Notes: a model not told the origin generated them from the letters alone. Positions 42,098-51,280 are shown, numbered from the stretch's first letter. The stretch is 64,000 nt of DNA from a bacterium (GCA_022711315.1 JAKLFG010000008.1:1-64000), one strand, 5' to 3'. Made by a program: numbers and translations.

Positions 42098-43695
42098 TCG
42101 ATGATATCTTCCCTGCGTATCTCGGTATCCCGCGCCTCGGTCGATCGGCCGGGGTGGTCGGTGGTATAGTGCAGGCCGCGCGATTCCTTTCGTCGCATGG
42201 CGCTCCGTATGATGATCTCAGCGACCAGCGTGATGTTGCGCAATTCGAGCAGATCGCGGTTGACCTTGAAGTTCCAGTAGTAGTCGTCGATCTCCTGCTT
42301 GATGAGCGATACCCGTTTGAGCGCCCGTTCGAGCCGCTTGTCGCTCCGCACGATGCCGACATAGTTCCACATGCAGTGGCGTATCTCGTCCCAGTTCTGC
42401 TTGATGACGACCTGTTCGTCGCTGTCGCTGACCCCCTCCTCGTTCCAGAGCGGCAGTGCCGCCGGAGCGCCGGACGCTTCGCCGAGCCATCGCGCGATGC
42501 CGTCGGCGGCGCAGCGAGCCATGATCGCCGCTTCGAGCAGACTGTTCGATGCGAGCCGGTTGGCCCCGTGCAGGCCGGTGTGGGCCGTCTCTCCCGCGAT
42601 GAAGAGGCCCGGTACGCAGGTGTCGCCTTCAGGCGTGGTGCGCAGGCCGCCGCACATATAGTGCGCGGCGGGGACGACCGGTATCGGGTCCTCACGCATG
42701 TCGATGCCGGCGTCGAGACATTTTTTGAACAGGTTCGGAAAACGGTTCACTATGAACTCGCGATCGAGCATCGTCATGTCGAGCAGGACGAAATCGTCCC
42801 CGCGCTTCTTGAGTTCGGTGTCTATGGCGCGAGCCGTCACATCGCGGGGAGCGAGTGAGCGGAGCGGGTGGTAGCGTTCCATGAAGGTGTTCCCGTCGCG
42901 GGTCTTCAGGACGCCGCCTTCGCCGCGGAGCGCCTCCGAAAGGAGCGTCGACCGGACCTTCTCGTGATACAGTATCGTCGGGTGGAATTGTATCATCTCC
43001 ATGTTGACCGCCGGGATGCCGGCGCGGAACCCGATGGCGACCCCGTCACCGGTGGCCACATCGGGGTTCGAGGTGTAGAGATAGACCCTGCCGCAGCCCC
43101 CGGTCGCGAGCAGGACCGCACGCGCCTCGACGGTAACGACCGTTCCTTCGTGCGACAGCACATAGGCGCCGACGGCGCGATCCTCGTTCGCGAGCAGGAA
43201 TTTGCGCGTCGAGATGATATCTATCGCGGTGTGGTGCTGCCAGATAGTGATGAGATGCTCTCGGAACACCGCCCGTTTGAGCACCCCGATGAGTTCGTTG
43301 CCGGTTATGTCGCCCGCGTGCACCACGCGCCGCTCGGTGTGGCCACCCTCCCAGCCGAGGTCGAGATCGCCGTTGGCACGGGTCGAGAACTGTACACCCA
43401 TGTCGCGGAGGAAGGCGACGATGTCGGGGCCGCGCTGCACGAAGAAATCGACGGCCGCCGGATCGTTCAGACCGTCGCCCGCCGCGAGCGTGTCGTCCCG
43501 GTGTTTCTGAAAACTGTCGTGCGCGAGGTCGGCGACCGTCGCAATGCCGCCCTGCGCGAGATGGCTGTTCGAAGCATCGATCTCATCCTTGGTGACGATG
43601 AGCACCCGGAGACCCTTGCGGGCGAGAAGGAGTGACGCGATGAGCCCCGACAGTCCGCTGCCGATGACGAGGACATCGGTCCGTCGCGGAGACAT
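42094..43695 (-). CDS. nadB: L-aspartate oxidase
   Basis: A 533-residue flavoenzyme oxidising L-aspartate to iminoaspartate, first step of NAD synthesis. FAD-binding DVLVIGSGLSGLIASLLLARKG, SHLAQGGIATV, VLLATGGCGRVYLYTSNPDVATGDGVA, MEMIQFHPT, and HYMCGGLRTTPEGDT, GLHGANRLASNSLLEA are typical. It is coupled to the PilZ gene through a TAATG overlap. nadA and nadC are not in the window. It ends at CTA overlapping the convergent gene's stop. Confidence 0.95.
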   Translation of the reverse strand: MSPRRTDVLVIGSGLSGLIASLLLARKGLRVLIVTKDEIDASNSHLAQGGIATVADLAHDSFQKHRDDTLAAGDGLNDPAAVDFFVQRGPDIVAFLRDMGVQFSTRANGDLDLGWEGGHTERRVVHAGDITGNELIGVLKRAVFREHLITIWQHHTAIDIISTRKFLLANEDRAVGAYVLSHEGTVVTVEARAVLLATGGCGRVYLYTSNPDVATGDGVAIGFRAGIPAVNMEMIQFHPTILYHEKVRSTLLSEALRGEGGVLKTRDGNTFMERYHPLRSLAPRDVTARAIDTELKKRGDDFVLLDMTMLDREFIVNRFPNLFKKCLDAGIDMREDPIPVVPAAHYMCGGLRTTPEGDTCVPGLFIAGETAHTGLHGANRLASNSLLEAAIMARCAADGIARWLGEASGAPAALPLWNEEGVSDSDEQVVIKQNWDEIRHCMWNYVGIVRSDKRLERALKRVSLIKQEIDDYYWNFKVNRDLLELRNITLVAEIIIRSAMRRKESRGLHYTTDHPGRSTEARDTEIRREDIID

Positions 43696-44126
43696 TATTC
43701 CACCAGATACCAGTATTCGGAAAGGAGGTTGCTGACCGCCTTCTCTATCTCGGCCTTATCCTGTTTGGAAACATCGATGAACTTGACGCTGACGCCCCAG
43801 AAATGACCGTCGGCGCGGCAGTTGACCACCTCGGCGGTGCAACGGACCACGCGGGTGCTCGCCGGTATCTGGAATTCGAGCGTGATGCGGGTCCCTTTTT
43901 CGTGGGGTGCCGGGGAGAGGATATACATGCCGCTCGTGCTGAGATTGCCCGTCTGTTGGAAATAACTCGCCTCGCCGTCGATGTTGCGTATCCACATCTT
44001 GACGGGGATACGATCCTTGGTGCGCCGTTCGGATCCGCGCCGTTCCTTGCGACGATCGTCCTTGGGAAAATGCGCCTGATCGCCGTCGCGGCGCTCCTTG
44101 CTGGTCCGTCTGCCGCTGATCACCAT
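43695..44126 (-). CDS. PilZ domain protein
   Basis: A 143-residue PilZ protein that likely binds c-di-GMP. After a charged N-terminus (RRKERRGSERRTKDRIPVKMWIR contains RxxxR) comes NLSTSGMYIL, matching the (D/N)xSxxG motif, and the barrel end WGVSVKFIDV. The start is ATG 44126, for which GGAGGA lies 4 nt upstream; an ATG 12 nt earlier overlaps that site. It is translationally coupled to nadB (TAATG). Confidence 0.87.
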   Translation of the reverse strand: MVISGRRTSKERRDGDQAHFPKDDRRKERRGSERRTKDRIPVKMWIRNIDGEASYFQQTGNLSTSGMYILSPAPHEKGTRITLEFQIPASTRVVRCTAEVVNCRADGHFWGVSVKFIDVSKQDKAEIEKAVSNLLSEYWYLVE

Positions 44127-44197
44127 GCTCTCCTCCATGCCCTAGTGAACGATGCCGGGCTCACTATAGCGGGGCGCCCTCTTTTTGTCCACTATTT

Positions 44198-44830
44198 TCA
44201 GATATCGCCATCAAGGAACGGGTTGTGCCGTTTCTCGTGACCGATGGTCGTTGCGTTCATGTGGCCCGGCAGTACCCGCGTGTCGTCGGGAAGCGTGAAA
44301 AGCCGTTCCCTAATGCTCGCGAGCAGGGTCTTGTCGTCACCGCCCGGAAGGTCGCACCGGCCGACGCTCTCGAAGAAGAGGGTATCGCCCGAGAACAGGA
44401 CGCCGTCGCCGTGGAAACAGACGCCGCCGGGGGTATGGCCCGGGGTGTGGATGACCGTGAGCGCGCCGCCGTCGGGGAGCGCGATGCGGTCGCCATGGTC
44501 GAGCAGGCGTTCCGGCGGCTGTTCGTAACGGCCGTCGATGCCGAAGTGGCCCGAGAGGTTCAGGTCGGGATCGGCAAGGAACGGGGCTTCCGTGCGGTGG
44601 ATCATGACGGCCGCCTGAGGGTGCCGCTTTTTCAGCGCGCCGAGCGCGCCGATATGGTCGTAATGGCCGTGGGTGATGAGCATCGCGGAAAGGGTGCGCG
44701 TGCCGATGCGTCGGAGCAGGATAGCGGGATCGCCGCCCGGATCTATCAGGATGATCTGTTCGCCGAATTCCAGGATATGACAGTTGGCGGTGACCGGGCC
44801 GACCGGTTCGGTGACTATGCGGAAGGGCAT
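44198..44830 (-). CDS. Metallo-beta-lactamase fold hydrolase (glyoxalase II-like)
   Basis: A 210-residue MBL-fold hydrolase with all metal motifs: THGHYDHIG (HxHxDH), PGHTPGG, FSGDTLF, and PGHMNATTIGHEKRHNPFL. Its size and the final RxNP(F/Y) resemble YcbL-type glyoxalase II proteins. It is cytoplasmic. It lies 7 nt downstream of the LPP20-like gene and 71 nt upstream of the PilZ gene on the same strand. Confidence 0.88.
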   Translation of the reverse strand: MPFRIVTEPVGPVTANCHILEFGEQIILIDPGGDPAILLRRIGTRTLSAMLITHGHYDHIGALGALKKRHPQAAVMIHRTEAPFLADPDLNLSGHFGIDGRYEQPPERLLDHGDRIALPDGGALTVIHTPGHTPGGVCFHGDGVLFSGDTLFFESVGRCDLPGGDDKTLLASIRERLFTLPDDTRVLPGHMNATTIGHEKRHNPFLDGDI

Positions 44831-44837
44831 GGCGTTC

Positions 44838-45734
44838 TTAGGGCGCCGCCGGCTTGAAGGGAGCGAGCGCCGTTTCGGCCTGCAGAAGCGCGCCGCGCCA
44901 ATCGGCGTCGGAGACCCCTTCGGCGATGGCCGAATGGATGAGCGCCTGTTCGAACAGGTCGTACATCTCGACCGAGACGGCGGAGACGAAGAGATCGCCG
45001 CGTTTGGAGCAGGACAGTCGCGCGGAGAGGAAGCGTGATGTGGCGGGTTTCTGCGCGAGCGTTTCGAGATCGGCGGTCGTCGGGGCGGGAGAGAGTTTCA
45101 GCCCCAGTTTGCGGGTGGCGTAGGATGTCAGTGAGGCGCGGATGGCTCCCGGATCGATCGCGGTGCAGGTGCCCGGGTCGATGCGCCATGCGGCGAGGGA
45201 GAGCGCTTCGACCGCGAGCCGTTGCCATTCGGCGGCCGTAACGGCGAGTCGTGCCCACGAGTCGTAGGTGCTCGCGCCGTACCGTTTCCACCGCTCGGAA
45301 TATATCTCGGGCTCGTAGTTCTTCAGCGTCACCTCGGCGCCACGCTCGATGGTGACATCCTTGAGGTAGCCCGCATCGGCGCCGAGCAGTTGTTCTTGGT
45401 AGAGATTGGTGCCGTATTTTACCCGCACCGACATTTGTTTGCTGACATAGGCGATGGCGTTCGCGACCGCTTTGGTGCGCGATTCCTCCTTGTCGGGTGT
45501 TGTTGCCGCACCGTAGAAGTAGTGGGTGCCGCTTTGCGGGTCGTACTCGTGTATCTTCAGGGTGGCGCGCCATGCCGGTTCGTTGTCGTCCTTTTCAAGC
45601 AGTTCACCGGTCGCGAGCGGTGTGGCCTGCGGGGCGACGATGCCTTTCTGGGGGGCGGCGGCCTGTGGCGCGGTGGCGGTGCAGGCAACGAGGAGGATGA
45701 TGGCAAAAAAGGCGGTAAGACGCGATACGGACAT
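44838..45734 (-). CDS. LPP20-like lipoprotein
   Basis: A 298-residue lipoprotein from ATG 45734 (GGAGG upstream), with signal MSVSRLTAFFAIILLVAC. The mature region has the LPP20 pattern: YFYGAATTPDKEESRTKAVANAIAYVSKQMSVRV, followed by SWARLAVTAAEW, and SARLSCSKRGDLFVSAVSVEM. The function is unknown. It is first gene of a probable LPP20-MBL-PilZ-nadB run. Confidence 0.75.
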   Translation of the reverse strand: MSVSRLTAFFAIILLVACTATAPQAAAPQKGIVAPQATPLATGELLEKDDNEPAWRATLKIHEYDPQSGTHYFYGAATTPDKEESRTKAVANAIAYVSKQMSVRVKYGTNLYQEQLLGADAGYLKDVTIERGAEVTLKNYEPEIYSERWKRYGASTYDSWARLAVTAAEWQRLAVEALSLAAWRIDPGTCTAIDPGAIRASLTSYATRKLGLKLSPAPTTADLETLAQKPATSRFLSARLSCSKRGDLFVSAVSVEMYDLFEQALIHSAIAEGVSDADWRGALLQAETALAPFKPAAP

Positions 45735-45764
45735 GAGGACCTCCGGTGAAGCGGTTATCACGGT

Positions 45765-45793
45765 ATATTCGCCGTCGCACCGTGCGAAGTCAA
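45765..45793 (-). promoter_or_regulatory. Predicted promoter for the LPP20-like operon
   Basis: Minus strand: -35 TTGACT, 17-bp spacer, -10 GAATAT. Confidence 0.4.
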
Positions 45794-45868
45794 TTTTTTG
45801 ATGCGTCGCTTTTTTGCATTTCTTCCCGCGAAAGCATATAGTTCAACATTGTTCTCACGGAGGTTCTC

Positions 45869-47200
45869 ATGGATAGGCTCAAAAGCGAACTCAAACGGAT
45901 CATGGCGCGGTTCCCGGCGTACGGGTTCCGGTTCCGCTACCTCGACTGGGAGACCGATTTTCTCCGGTTCTACCGCAGTCAGGCGAACTACAATATCACG
46001 AAGCGGACGGTGGTGCTCAGCGGCACGGTCGAGCGCGAGAAGCGGAAGTTCTCCTTCCAGATCGCCGACCCTGACGGCGCGAAGGCGGCGGCGATGGTCG
46101 AACGGGCGGTGAGCCTGCTGGATGATCTGCCGCCCGACCCCGATTTCGTCAGTTTCGAGGACGACCCGACGCAGTACGAGTACCACGATTTTGTGAAGGC
46201 GGCCGATTCGGCGCCGCTTGCGCGCAAACTCGACATACTCGAACAGGCGGCCGCAGCGGCCGGCCCGCTCGGCTTCGATATCTACGGCACCTTCATCACC
46301 GTCAACTCCGACGGTTTTCTGCTCCAGTCAAACGGGCTCGATAAACGCATCTTCGTCTCGCCGCTCATGCTCGACATGAAGGCGGTGGCGCGGTCGAATG
46401 GGGCCACGGTCATCAACTCGTTCGGCGGCATCTCGCTGAAAGGTTTCTCGGCCGATGTTTTCATCGCCGAACTGGCGCGCAAGATGAAGTGGGCGACCCT
46501 CCCGGTCACCGATGTGGAGCCGGGCGACTACACCGTCATCCTCGGCCCGCAGGCGGTCCACACCTTTCTGTCGTACCTTCTGTCGGGTGCCTACGGGCAG
46601 GCGCTCGACAACGGCACCAGTTTCTTCGAAGGGAAGGAGGGGCGGGCGATCTTCCCGGCGGCCTTCAGCGTCGCGTCGCGCCCCGACCACCCGCAACTCA
46701 TCCCGTTCCCGTACAACGGCGACGGTCACATCGCGCGGCCCCTCACCTTCATCGACAAAGGGGTCTTCCGCGATTTCGCGATGAACCACTACTACGCCCA
46801 TAAACTGCACCGGCCCAAGAACGGATCGGTCGGCGTTTCGGCGCTCGTGATGGAGCCGGGCGACGCGCCGCTCGAACGAATGATCGCGGGTATCGACCGC
46901 GGGCTCTACATCGCCAATCTCCACTACATGAACTTCATCAACCGCAAGGAGACATCGGTGACGGGGCTCACGCGCGACGGCACCTTCCTGATAGAGAAGG
47001 GGAAGGTGGTGAAGGTGGTCAACAACCTGCGCTATACCGTGAAGATATCCTCGGTCTTCGAGGATCTCGCGGCGGTCGGCAACGACCAACAGGTGGTGCC
47101 GAACTCCGACAACTACTTCGAGTTCGACATATTGGCGGGGCTTGTGCCGCACATCCTCACGAAGGGCTTCAAGATCAGTTCCTCCACCCGGACGATATAG
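45869..47200 (+). CDS. tldE: TldE/PmbA family protein
   Basis: A 443-residue metalloprotease-associated protein of the TldD/PmbA family; TldE partners TldD in a heterodimer that cleaves unfolded peptides. Family landmarks: GTFITVNSDGFLLQSNGL, FIDKGVFRDFAMNHYYAHKL, SALVMEPGDAPLERMIAGIDRGLYIANLHYMNF, and TRDGTFLIEKGKVVKVVNNLRYTVKI. It lacks the HExxxH motif, as expected for TldE. Its partner tldD is 4.1 kb downstream, with an accessory block between. Directly after its stop is GAGGCATG, a ribosome site and ATG that now open only a 13-codon frame. Confidence 0.85.
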   Translation: MDRLKSELKRIMARFPAYGFRFRYLDWETDFLRFYRSQANYNITKRTVVLSGTVEREKRKFSFQIADPDGAKAAAMVERAVSLLDDLPPDPDFVSFEDDPTQYEYHDFVKAADSAPLARKLDILEQAAAAAGPLGFDIYGTFITVNSDGFLLQSNGLDKRIFVSPLMLDMKAVARSNGATVINSFGGISLKGFSADVFIAELARKMKWATLPVTDVEPGDYTVILGPQAVHTFLSYLLSGAYGQALDNGTSFFEGKEGRAIFPAAFSVASRPDHPQLIPFPYNGDGHIARPLTFIDKGVFRDFAMNHYYAHKLHRPKNGSVGVSALVMEPGDAPLERMIAGIDRGLYIANLHYMNFINRKETSVTGLTRDGTFLIEKGKVVKVVNNLRYTVKISSVFEDLAAVGNDQQVVPNSDNYFEFDILAGLVPHILTKGFKISSSTRTI

Positions 47201-47205
47201 GAGGC

Positions 47206-47247
47206 ATGTTTACCCGATATTCTTGCAATAGATGTTCAATAAGATAA
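47206..47247 (+). other. Possible relic of the original tldD start
   Basis: AGGAGGC-ATG directly after the tldE stop opens 13 codons then TAA. It has the spacing expected of the second gene of a tldE-tldD operon, whereas the real tldD start is at 51277. Confidence 0.4.
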
Positions 47248-47250
47248 AAT
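47223..47250 (+). promoter_or_regulatory. Predicted promoter of the accessory block
   Basis: -35 TTGCAA, 16-bp spacer, -10 TAAAAT, 30 nt before the lipoprotein start at 47281. Confidence 0.6.
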
Positions 47251-47280
47251 CCGATGTCTATTACGAGGAGGGTAACAACC

Positions 47281-49008
47281 ATGAAAAAAACTCTAGGGAT
47301 TCTTGGCATGTTTTTGCTGGTCATGACGGCTTGTGATGACAATGCGACCAGCAAGCCGATGGGATCTGTGGGTGGCCCCTGTTATGGTAATGGCACATGT
47401 GACGATGGACTTCAATGCGTTTTAGATATCTGCGAAGAAATAACTGACTCCGAAAACACGGACGAATCAACAGAGGGACTAACCGATCTAGACAAACAAG
47501 ACGATTCTTCTGATGTCGATACCGTTCCGGTTCCTTGTTCAACAGAAAATGAGGTCAGATACCTTGCGTGTGGTTTTAACGGTAACGGATTGCAGAAACA
47601 AAAGTGCGCGGCTGGCTATTGGGAAAATGACGGTTCGTGTGACGATCCTGATGAATGTGCGAACGATTCGACACAAGTGATTGCTTGTGGATTTAATGGA
47701 AACGGCACACTGAATCAACTCTGTCTTGCAGGCGGTTGGGCTGACAACGGTAACTGTAATGATCCTGATGTTTGCAAAAACGAAACATGGGAAAGCATAG
47801 ATGGAAACACTTCGGAATGTGTTTTGGGGCAATGGATTTTACGCCGAATCACAAAAATGTGGGGTACGAGTGAGGCCGAATCTGGCAATTCTGTTGCGGT
47901 TTCCTCGTTGGGGGACATCTATGTAACAGGATACACCGATGGTTCATTTGACGGGAATGCAAGCGCGGGAAATGAAGACATCTTCCTTACCAGGTGGAAT
48001 CCAGATCTTACGAAAGCATGGACCAAGCAATGGGGCACAAGTTCTGGTGATGAAGGTAAATCCGTCGCGGTTGACACATCGGGGAACATCTTCGTCACCG
48101 GGGTTACAGATGGTAATCTTGACGGTAACACGAGTGCGGGTACCGGAGACAACGCAGATATCTTTCTCACCAAATGGAACCCCGATGGTACCAAGGCATG
48201 GACCAAACAATGGGGAACAAAATACAATAGTGAGGTGGGCAACGCTGTTGCAGTGGATGCATCGGGAAATATATTCGTTGCTGGAAATACGAGCGGTCTC
48301 GGTGGCCTTGACGGAAATTCAAGTCTAGGTGGCTCCACCGACATTTTCCTCACCAAGTGGAATGCCGATGGCACTAAAGCATGGACCAAACAGTGGGGAA
48401 CAGATGTTAATGAATGGGGCTCGTCCGTTTCAGTTGATAACACAGGCAACATTTTTGTGGTTGGCTTTACACAAGGTTCGTTGGACGGTAATACAAACAT
48501 AGGCAACGCCGACATTTTTCTCACCAAATGGAACCTCGATGGCACCAAGGCATGGACCAAGCAATGGGGCTCGGATGCAGAAGATCTCGGCCAAGCCGTT
48601 GCTGTTGATTTTGAGGGGTCTGTGTATGTTGCAGGTCGAACACGCGGAGGTCTTGACGGGAACTCGTATTCCGGAATTAATCTAGACGCGTTTTTGTCAA
48701 AATTCGATGTCGATGGGTCAAAAGCATGGACTAGACAGTGGGAAACGCCAACCGACTATCAAGGTGCGGCAGTTGCCATTGATACATCGGGAAATATAGT
48801 TGTAACAGGATTTAACCAGTCTCTTGTTAAATATGCCGCCGATGGCACAAATGTGTGGACTAAAAAATGGGGAACGGCACCGAGTAATTCTGTTGCCGTA
48901 GATTTAATGGGCAATATGTTTTTGGTGGGCCTCACAGATAATGGACTTGATGGATGTGCAACTTATGGCAATTACGACACATATCTTTCCAAATGGTTGG
49001 CGGAGTAA
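47281..49008 (+). CDS. Lipoprotein with Cys modules and SBBP beta-propeller repeats
   Basis: A 575-residue lipoprotein from ATG 47281 (GAGGAGGG upstream): signal MKKTLGILGMFLLVMTAC, an acidic linker, two or three Cys modules (ACGFNGNGLQKQKCAAGYW, ACGFNGNGTLNQLCLAGGW), then about six to seven beta-propeller blades with the SBBP pattern SVAVDTSGNIFVTGxTxGxLDGN and DIFLTKWNPDGTKAWTKQWG. It is probably displayed at the cell surface. The gene is visibly A/T-richer than the flanking tld genes. It may be unrelated to the two genes that follow 44 nt downstream. Confidence 0.82.
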   Translation: MKKTLGILGMFLLVMTACDDNATSKPMGSVGGPCYGNGTCDDGLQCVLDICEEITDSENTDESTEGLTDLDKQDDSSDVDTVPVPCSTENEVRYLACGFNGNGLQKQKCAAGYWENDGSCDDPDECANDSTQVIACGFNGNGTLNQLCLAGGWADNGNCNDPDVCKNETWESIDGNTSECVLGQWILRRITKMWGTSEAESGNSVAVSSLGDIYVTGYTDGSFDGNASAGNEDIFLTRWNPDLTKAWTKQWGTSSGDEGKSVAVDTSGNIFVTGVTDGNLDGNTSAGTGDNADIFLTKWNPDGTKAWTKQWGTKYNSEVGNAVAVDASGNIFVAGNTSGLGGLDGNSSLGGSTDIFLTKWNADGTKAWTKQWGTDVNEWGSSVSVDNTGNIFVVGFTQGSLDGNTNIGNADIFLTKWNLDGTKAWTKQWGSDAEDLGQAVAVDFEGSVYVAGRTRGGLDGNSYSGINLDAFLSKFDVDGSKAWTRQWETPTDYQGAAVAIDTSGNIVVTGFNQSLVKYAADGTNVWTKKWGTAPSNSVAVDLMGNMFLVGLTDNGLDGCATYGNYDTYLSKWLAE

Positions 49009-49052
49009 GAAAGCGGGGGAAAGAGAATCAATAAGAAAAATAGGAGGATAAG

Positions 49053-50690
49053 ATGGATGTTGCAACCTTTGTGAGGAAAATCGAGGAAGGTATACGGAAC
49101 ATACCGAGAGGGCCTGATCCCCAAAAAGATTTCTTAACAAACTATATGCCAGAAACAGAAGATGCGATGGAACTTCCCTTCCTCGTCAACGGCAAGTATT
49201 TCATCAAGAACATAGACAAAAGGGAAGACCGTTCATATCCGCTAGTCCTGATAGCTTCAGAGAACGGTTCTGCCATAAAAAACAAGATGAACTACAGCAA
49301 GCTAGATGCGAATTGCAACGATGTTCGAATGTCCGACCCTGGTGAGGCTTTGAGTAGAAAATATGCCAAGTTATTTCTAAACATAGACGGGACGGTTTAT
49401 GAAATAAAAGATGTTCAAACTTTTAACTATCAAAGAGATGAGGGGGAGATTGGATATTTGGGATTTGATATGGTAATCGTGCCTGCCGCTATCCATATGT
49501 TGTTACACGAAATATCGGCCCGATGTTTTCTTTCCTATGGCCCCGACAGTCAACCGATAGAACTTCGTAGCCTCAATGTCATCATCGGTCCCAACGGATC
49601 GGGAAAATCAAATCTCATTGAGGCTATTGCTCTTTTACAGGCGGCTCCTCCCGGTATGTTGGTTAATCCAATTCGCGAGGGTGGCGGTGTTCGTGATTGG
49701 CTATGGAAAGGAACAGAAAAGAATTTAATTGCAAGTGTCGAGGCGGTTATAGCGCCAATTGGTTTTACTGCAAAAAGTGCATTGCGATATCGTTTCGATT
49801 TCACGGAATCCAACAATCGTTTTGAAATTGTGGACGAAAGAATCGAATACGCGGAAGCGTTGCCCGGACATGGTGAGCCTTATTTTTTCTACCGTTATGA
49901 AAAAAATCATCCGGTCCTGAACACAAAAGGAGAGAAGGGTGACGGCAAGCCCCAAAAAAGATATCTGAAGAGAGAAGAAATAGATCCCGAGAAATCTATT
50001 TTAGCTCAACGCCGCGATCCCGACCTTTACCCTGAGATAACCTACCTTGCCGATGTCTTTTCTCAGATACGGGTCTATCGTAACTGGGCGTTTGGTCGGG
50101 GTACGCCGCCGCGTCAGCCGCAACCGGCCGATCTGCCGAACAAATGGCTTTTGGAAGATTGTCGCAACCTCGGTCTGGTGTTGAGCCGTATTCGGAAAAG
50201 TAACGGAGCCTTCGCCAAGTTGAAGGAATTCTTTAGCGCGATCTATGATAATGCCGATGATTTCGATATCAATGTCGAAGGCGGTACTGTACAGATATTC
50301 GTGCGAGAAAACAACGCATACATTCCCGCTACCCGCCTTTCAGATGGTACCTTGCGCTATCTGTGTTTGCTGGCGATCCTTTGTGATCCCACTCCGCCGC
50401 CGCTTATCTGCATTGAAGAGCCGGAATTGGGAATGCATCCCGACATTATCGGCAAAATTGCCGAACTTCTTCGTTATGCCGCCGAACGAACACAGGTAAT
50501 AGTCACCACACATTCGGTGGCACTCGTTGATGCCTTTACTTCGGAACCGGAAAGCATTCTGGTATGTGAGAAGCATAACGGGAGCACAACGATGACGCGC
50601 CTTGACGCGGAGAAGTTAAAGCCGTGGCTTGAAAAATATCGATTGGGTGCCCTCTGGACCAGCGGCGAGATCGGGGGCAACAGATGGTAA
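49053..50690 (+). CDS. RecF/OLD-type AAA ATPase with novel N-terminal extension
   Basis: A 545-residue ABC-like ATPase. The ATPase proper begins near residue 148 (LLHEISARCFLSYGPDSQPIELRSLNVIIGPNGSGKSNLIEAI) with Walker A at about 179-186, signature-like TRLSDGTLRYLCLLAI near 429 and Walker B LICIEEPELGMHP near 453, ending VTTHSVALVDAF. This is the AAA_21/DUF3696 class found in anti-phage systems with TOPRIM-type partners. The first about 150 residues, with LPFLVNGKYFIKNI and RSYPLVLIASENG, match no family I know. AGGAGG precedes the ATG by 5 nt. It overlaps the DUF4276 gene by 7 nt, so the two are translationally coupled. Confidence 0.87.
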   Translation: MDVATFVRKIEEGIRNIPRGPDPQKDFLTNYMPETEDAMELPFLVNGKYFIKNIDKREDRSYPLVLIASENGSAIKNKMNYSKLDANCNDVRMSDPGEALSRKYAKLFLNIDGTVYEIKDVQTFNYQRDEGEIGYLGFDMVIVPAAIHMLLHEISARCFLSYGPDSQPIELRSLNVIIGPNGSGKSNLIEAIALLQAAPPGMLVNPIREGGGVRDWLWKGTEKNLIASVEAVIAPIGFTAKSALRYRFDFTESNNRFEIVDERIEYAEALPGHGEPYFFYRYEKNHPVLNTKGEKGDGKPQKRYLKREEIDPEKSILAQRRDPDLYPEITYLADVFSQIRVYRNWAFGRGTPPRQPQPADLPNKWLLEDCRNLGLVLSRIRKSNGAFAKLKEFFSAIYDNADDFDINVEGGTVQIFVRENNAYIPATRLSDGTLRYLCLLAILCDPTPPPLICIEEPELGMHPDIIGKIAELLRYAAERTQVIVTTHSVALVDAFTSEPESILVCEKHNGSTTMTRLDAEKLKPWLEKYRLGALWTSGEIGGNRW

Positions 50691-51280
50691 GACTATTCGT
50701 TGAAGGAGGAGGCGAATCTGAATTTCTTCATGCTCAATGCAGAGAGGCATTCAGTATTTTTCTTAAAAAGGCGGGATTTGAGGGCAGAATGCCTCGTTTG
50801 GTGGCCTGCGGTGATCGCGGGACAGCGTTTGATAAATTTCGTACAGCGGTAATATCGGGAGAAGATGCTTTCCTTCTGGTAGACAGCGAAGCTTCCGTTG
50901 GAGCGAGTGTGAAAAAGTCGTGGATTCATCTCAAAGGCCGGGAAAACTGGAGTAAACCCAAAGGTGCCACGGATGACATGTGCCATCTCATGGTCCAGTG
51001 CATGGAGGCATGGTTTTTAGCTGACAAACAAGTATTGACGAACTTTTTTGGACAAGGGTTCAATCCGAATGCTCTGCCAAAGAACGCCGACATTGAGCAA
51101 ATCGCCAAAGATGATGTCTATCGTGGTTTAGAGCGAGCTTCTGCACATTGCAAGACCAAAGCGCCGTACGGGAAGGGAGAACACTCCTTTAAGATACTTG
51201 CAAAGATCGACCCTACAAAAGTGCGGACCGCCAGTCCATGGGCGGATCGTTTTCTCGTTGAATTAGGGAAAGTGGTATGA
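50684..51280 (+). CDS. DUF4276 TOPRIM-like protein
   Basis: A 198-residue DUF4276 protein. VRLFVEGGGESEFL (Glu7) and FLLVDSEA (D67, E69) form a TOPRIM-like acidic site; CHLMVQCMEAWFLADK, ALPKNADIEQIAKDDVY, KAPYGKGEHSFKILAKIDP are hallmarks of the family. These proteins are commonly encoded after a RecF/OLD-type ATPase, and the pair recalls the ATPase-TOPRIM arrangement of OLD, Gabija and PARIS systems; a nuclease role is inference. Its stop codon overlaps the tldD start as ATGA. Confidence 0.85.
   Translation: MVRLFVEGGGESEFLHAQCREAFSIFLKKAGFEGRMPRLVACGDRGTAFDKFRTAVISGEDAFLLVDSEASVGASVKKSWIHLKGRENWSKPKGATDDMCHLMVQCMEAWFLADKQVLTNFFGQGFNPNALPKNADIEQIAKDDVYRGLERASAHCKTKAPYGKGEHSFKILAKIDPTKVRTASPWADRFLVELGKVV

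Noticed and set aside
47281-49008. Beta-propeller lipoprotein as a functional part of the defence pair
   Set aside because: Its architecture is typical surface lipoprotein, it has a separate promoter and a 44-nt gap, so I treat it as a neighbour only.
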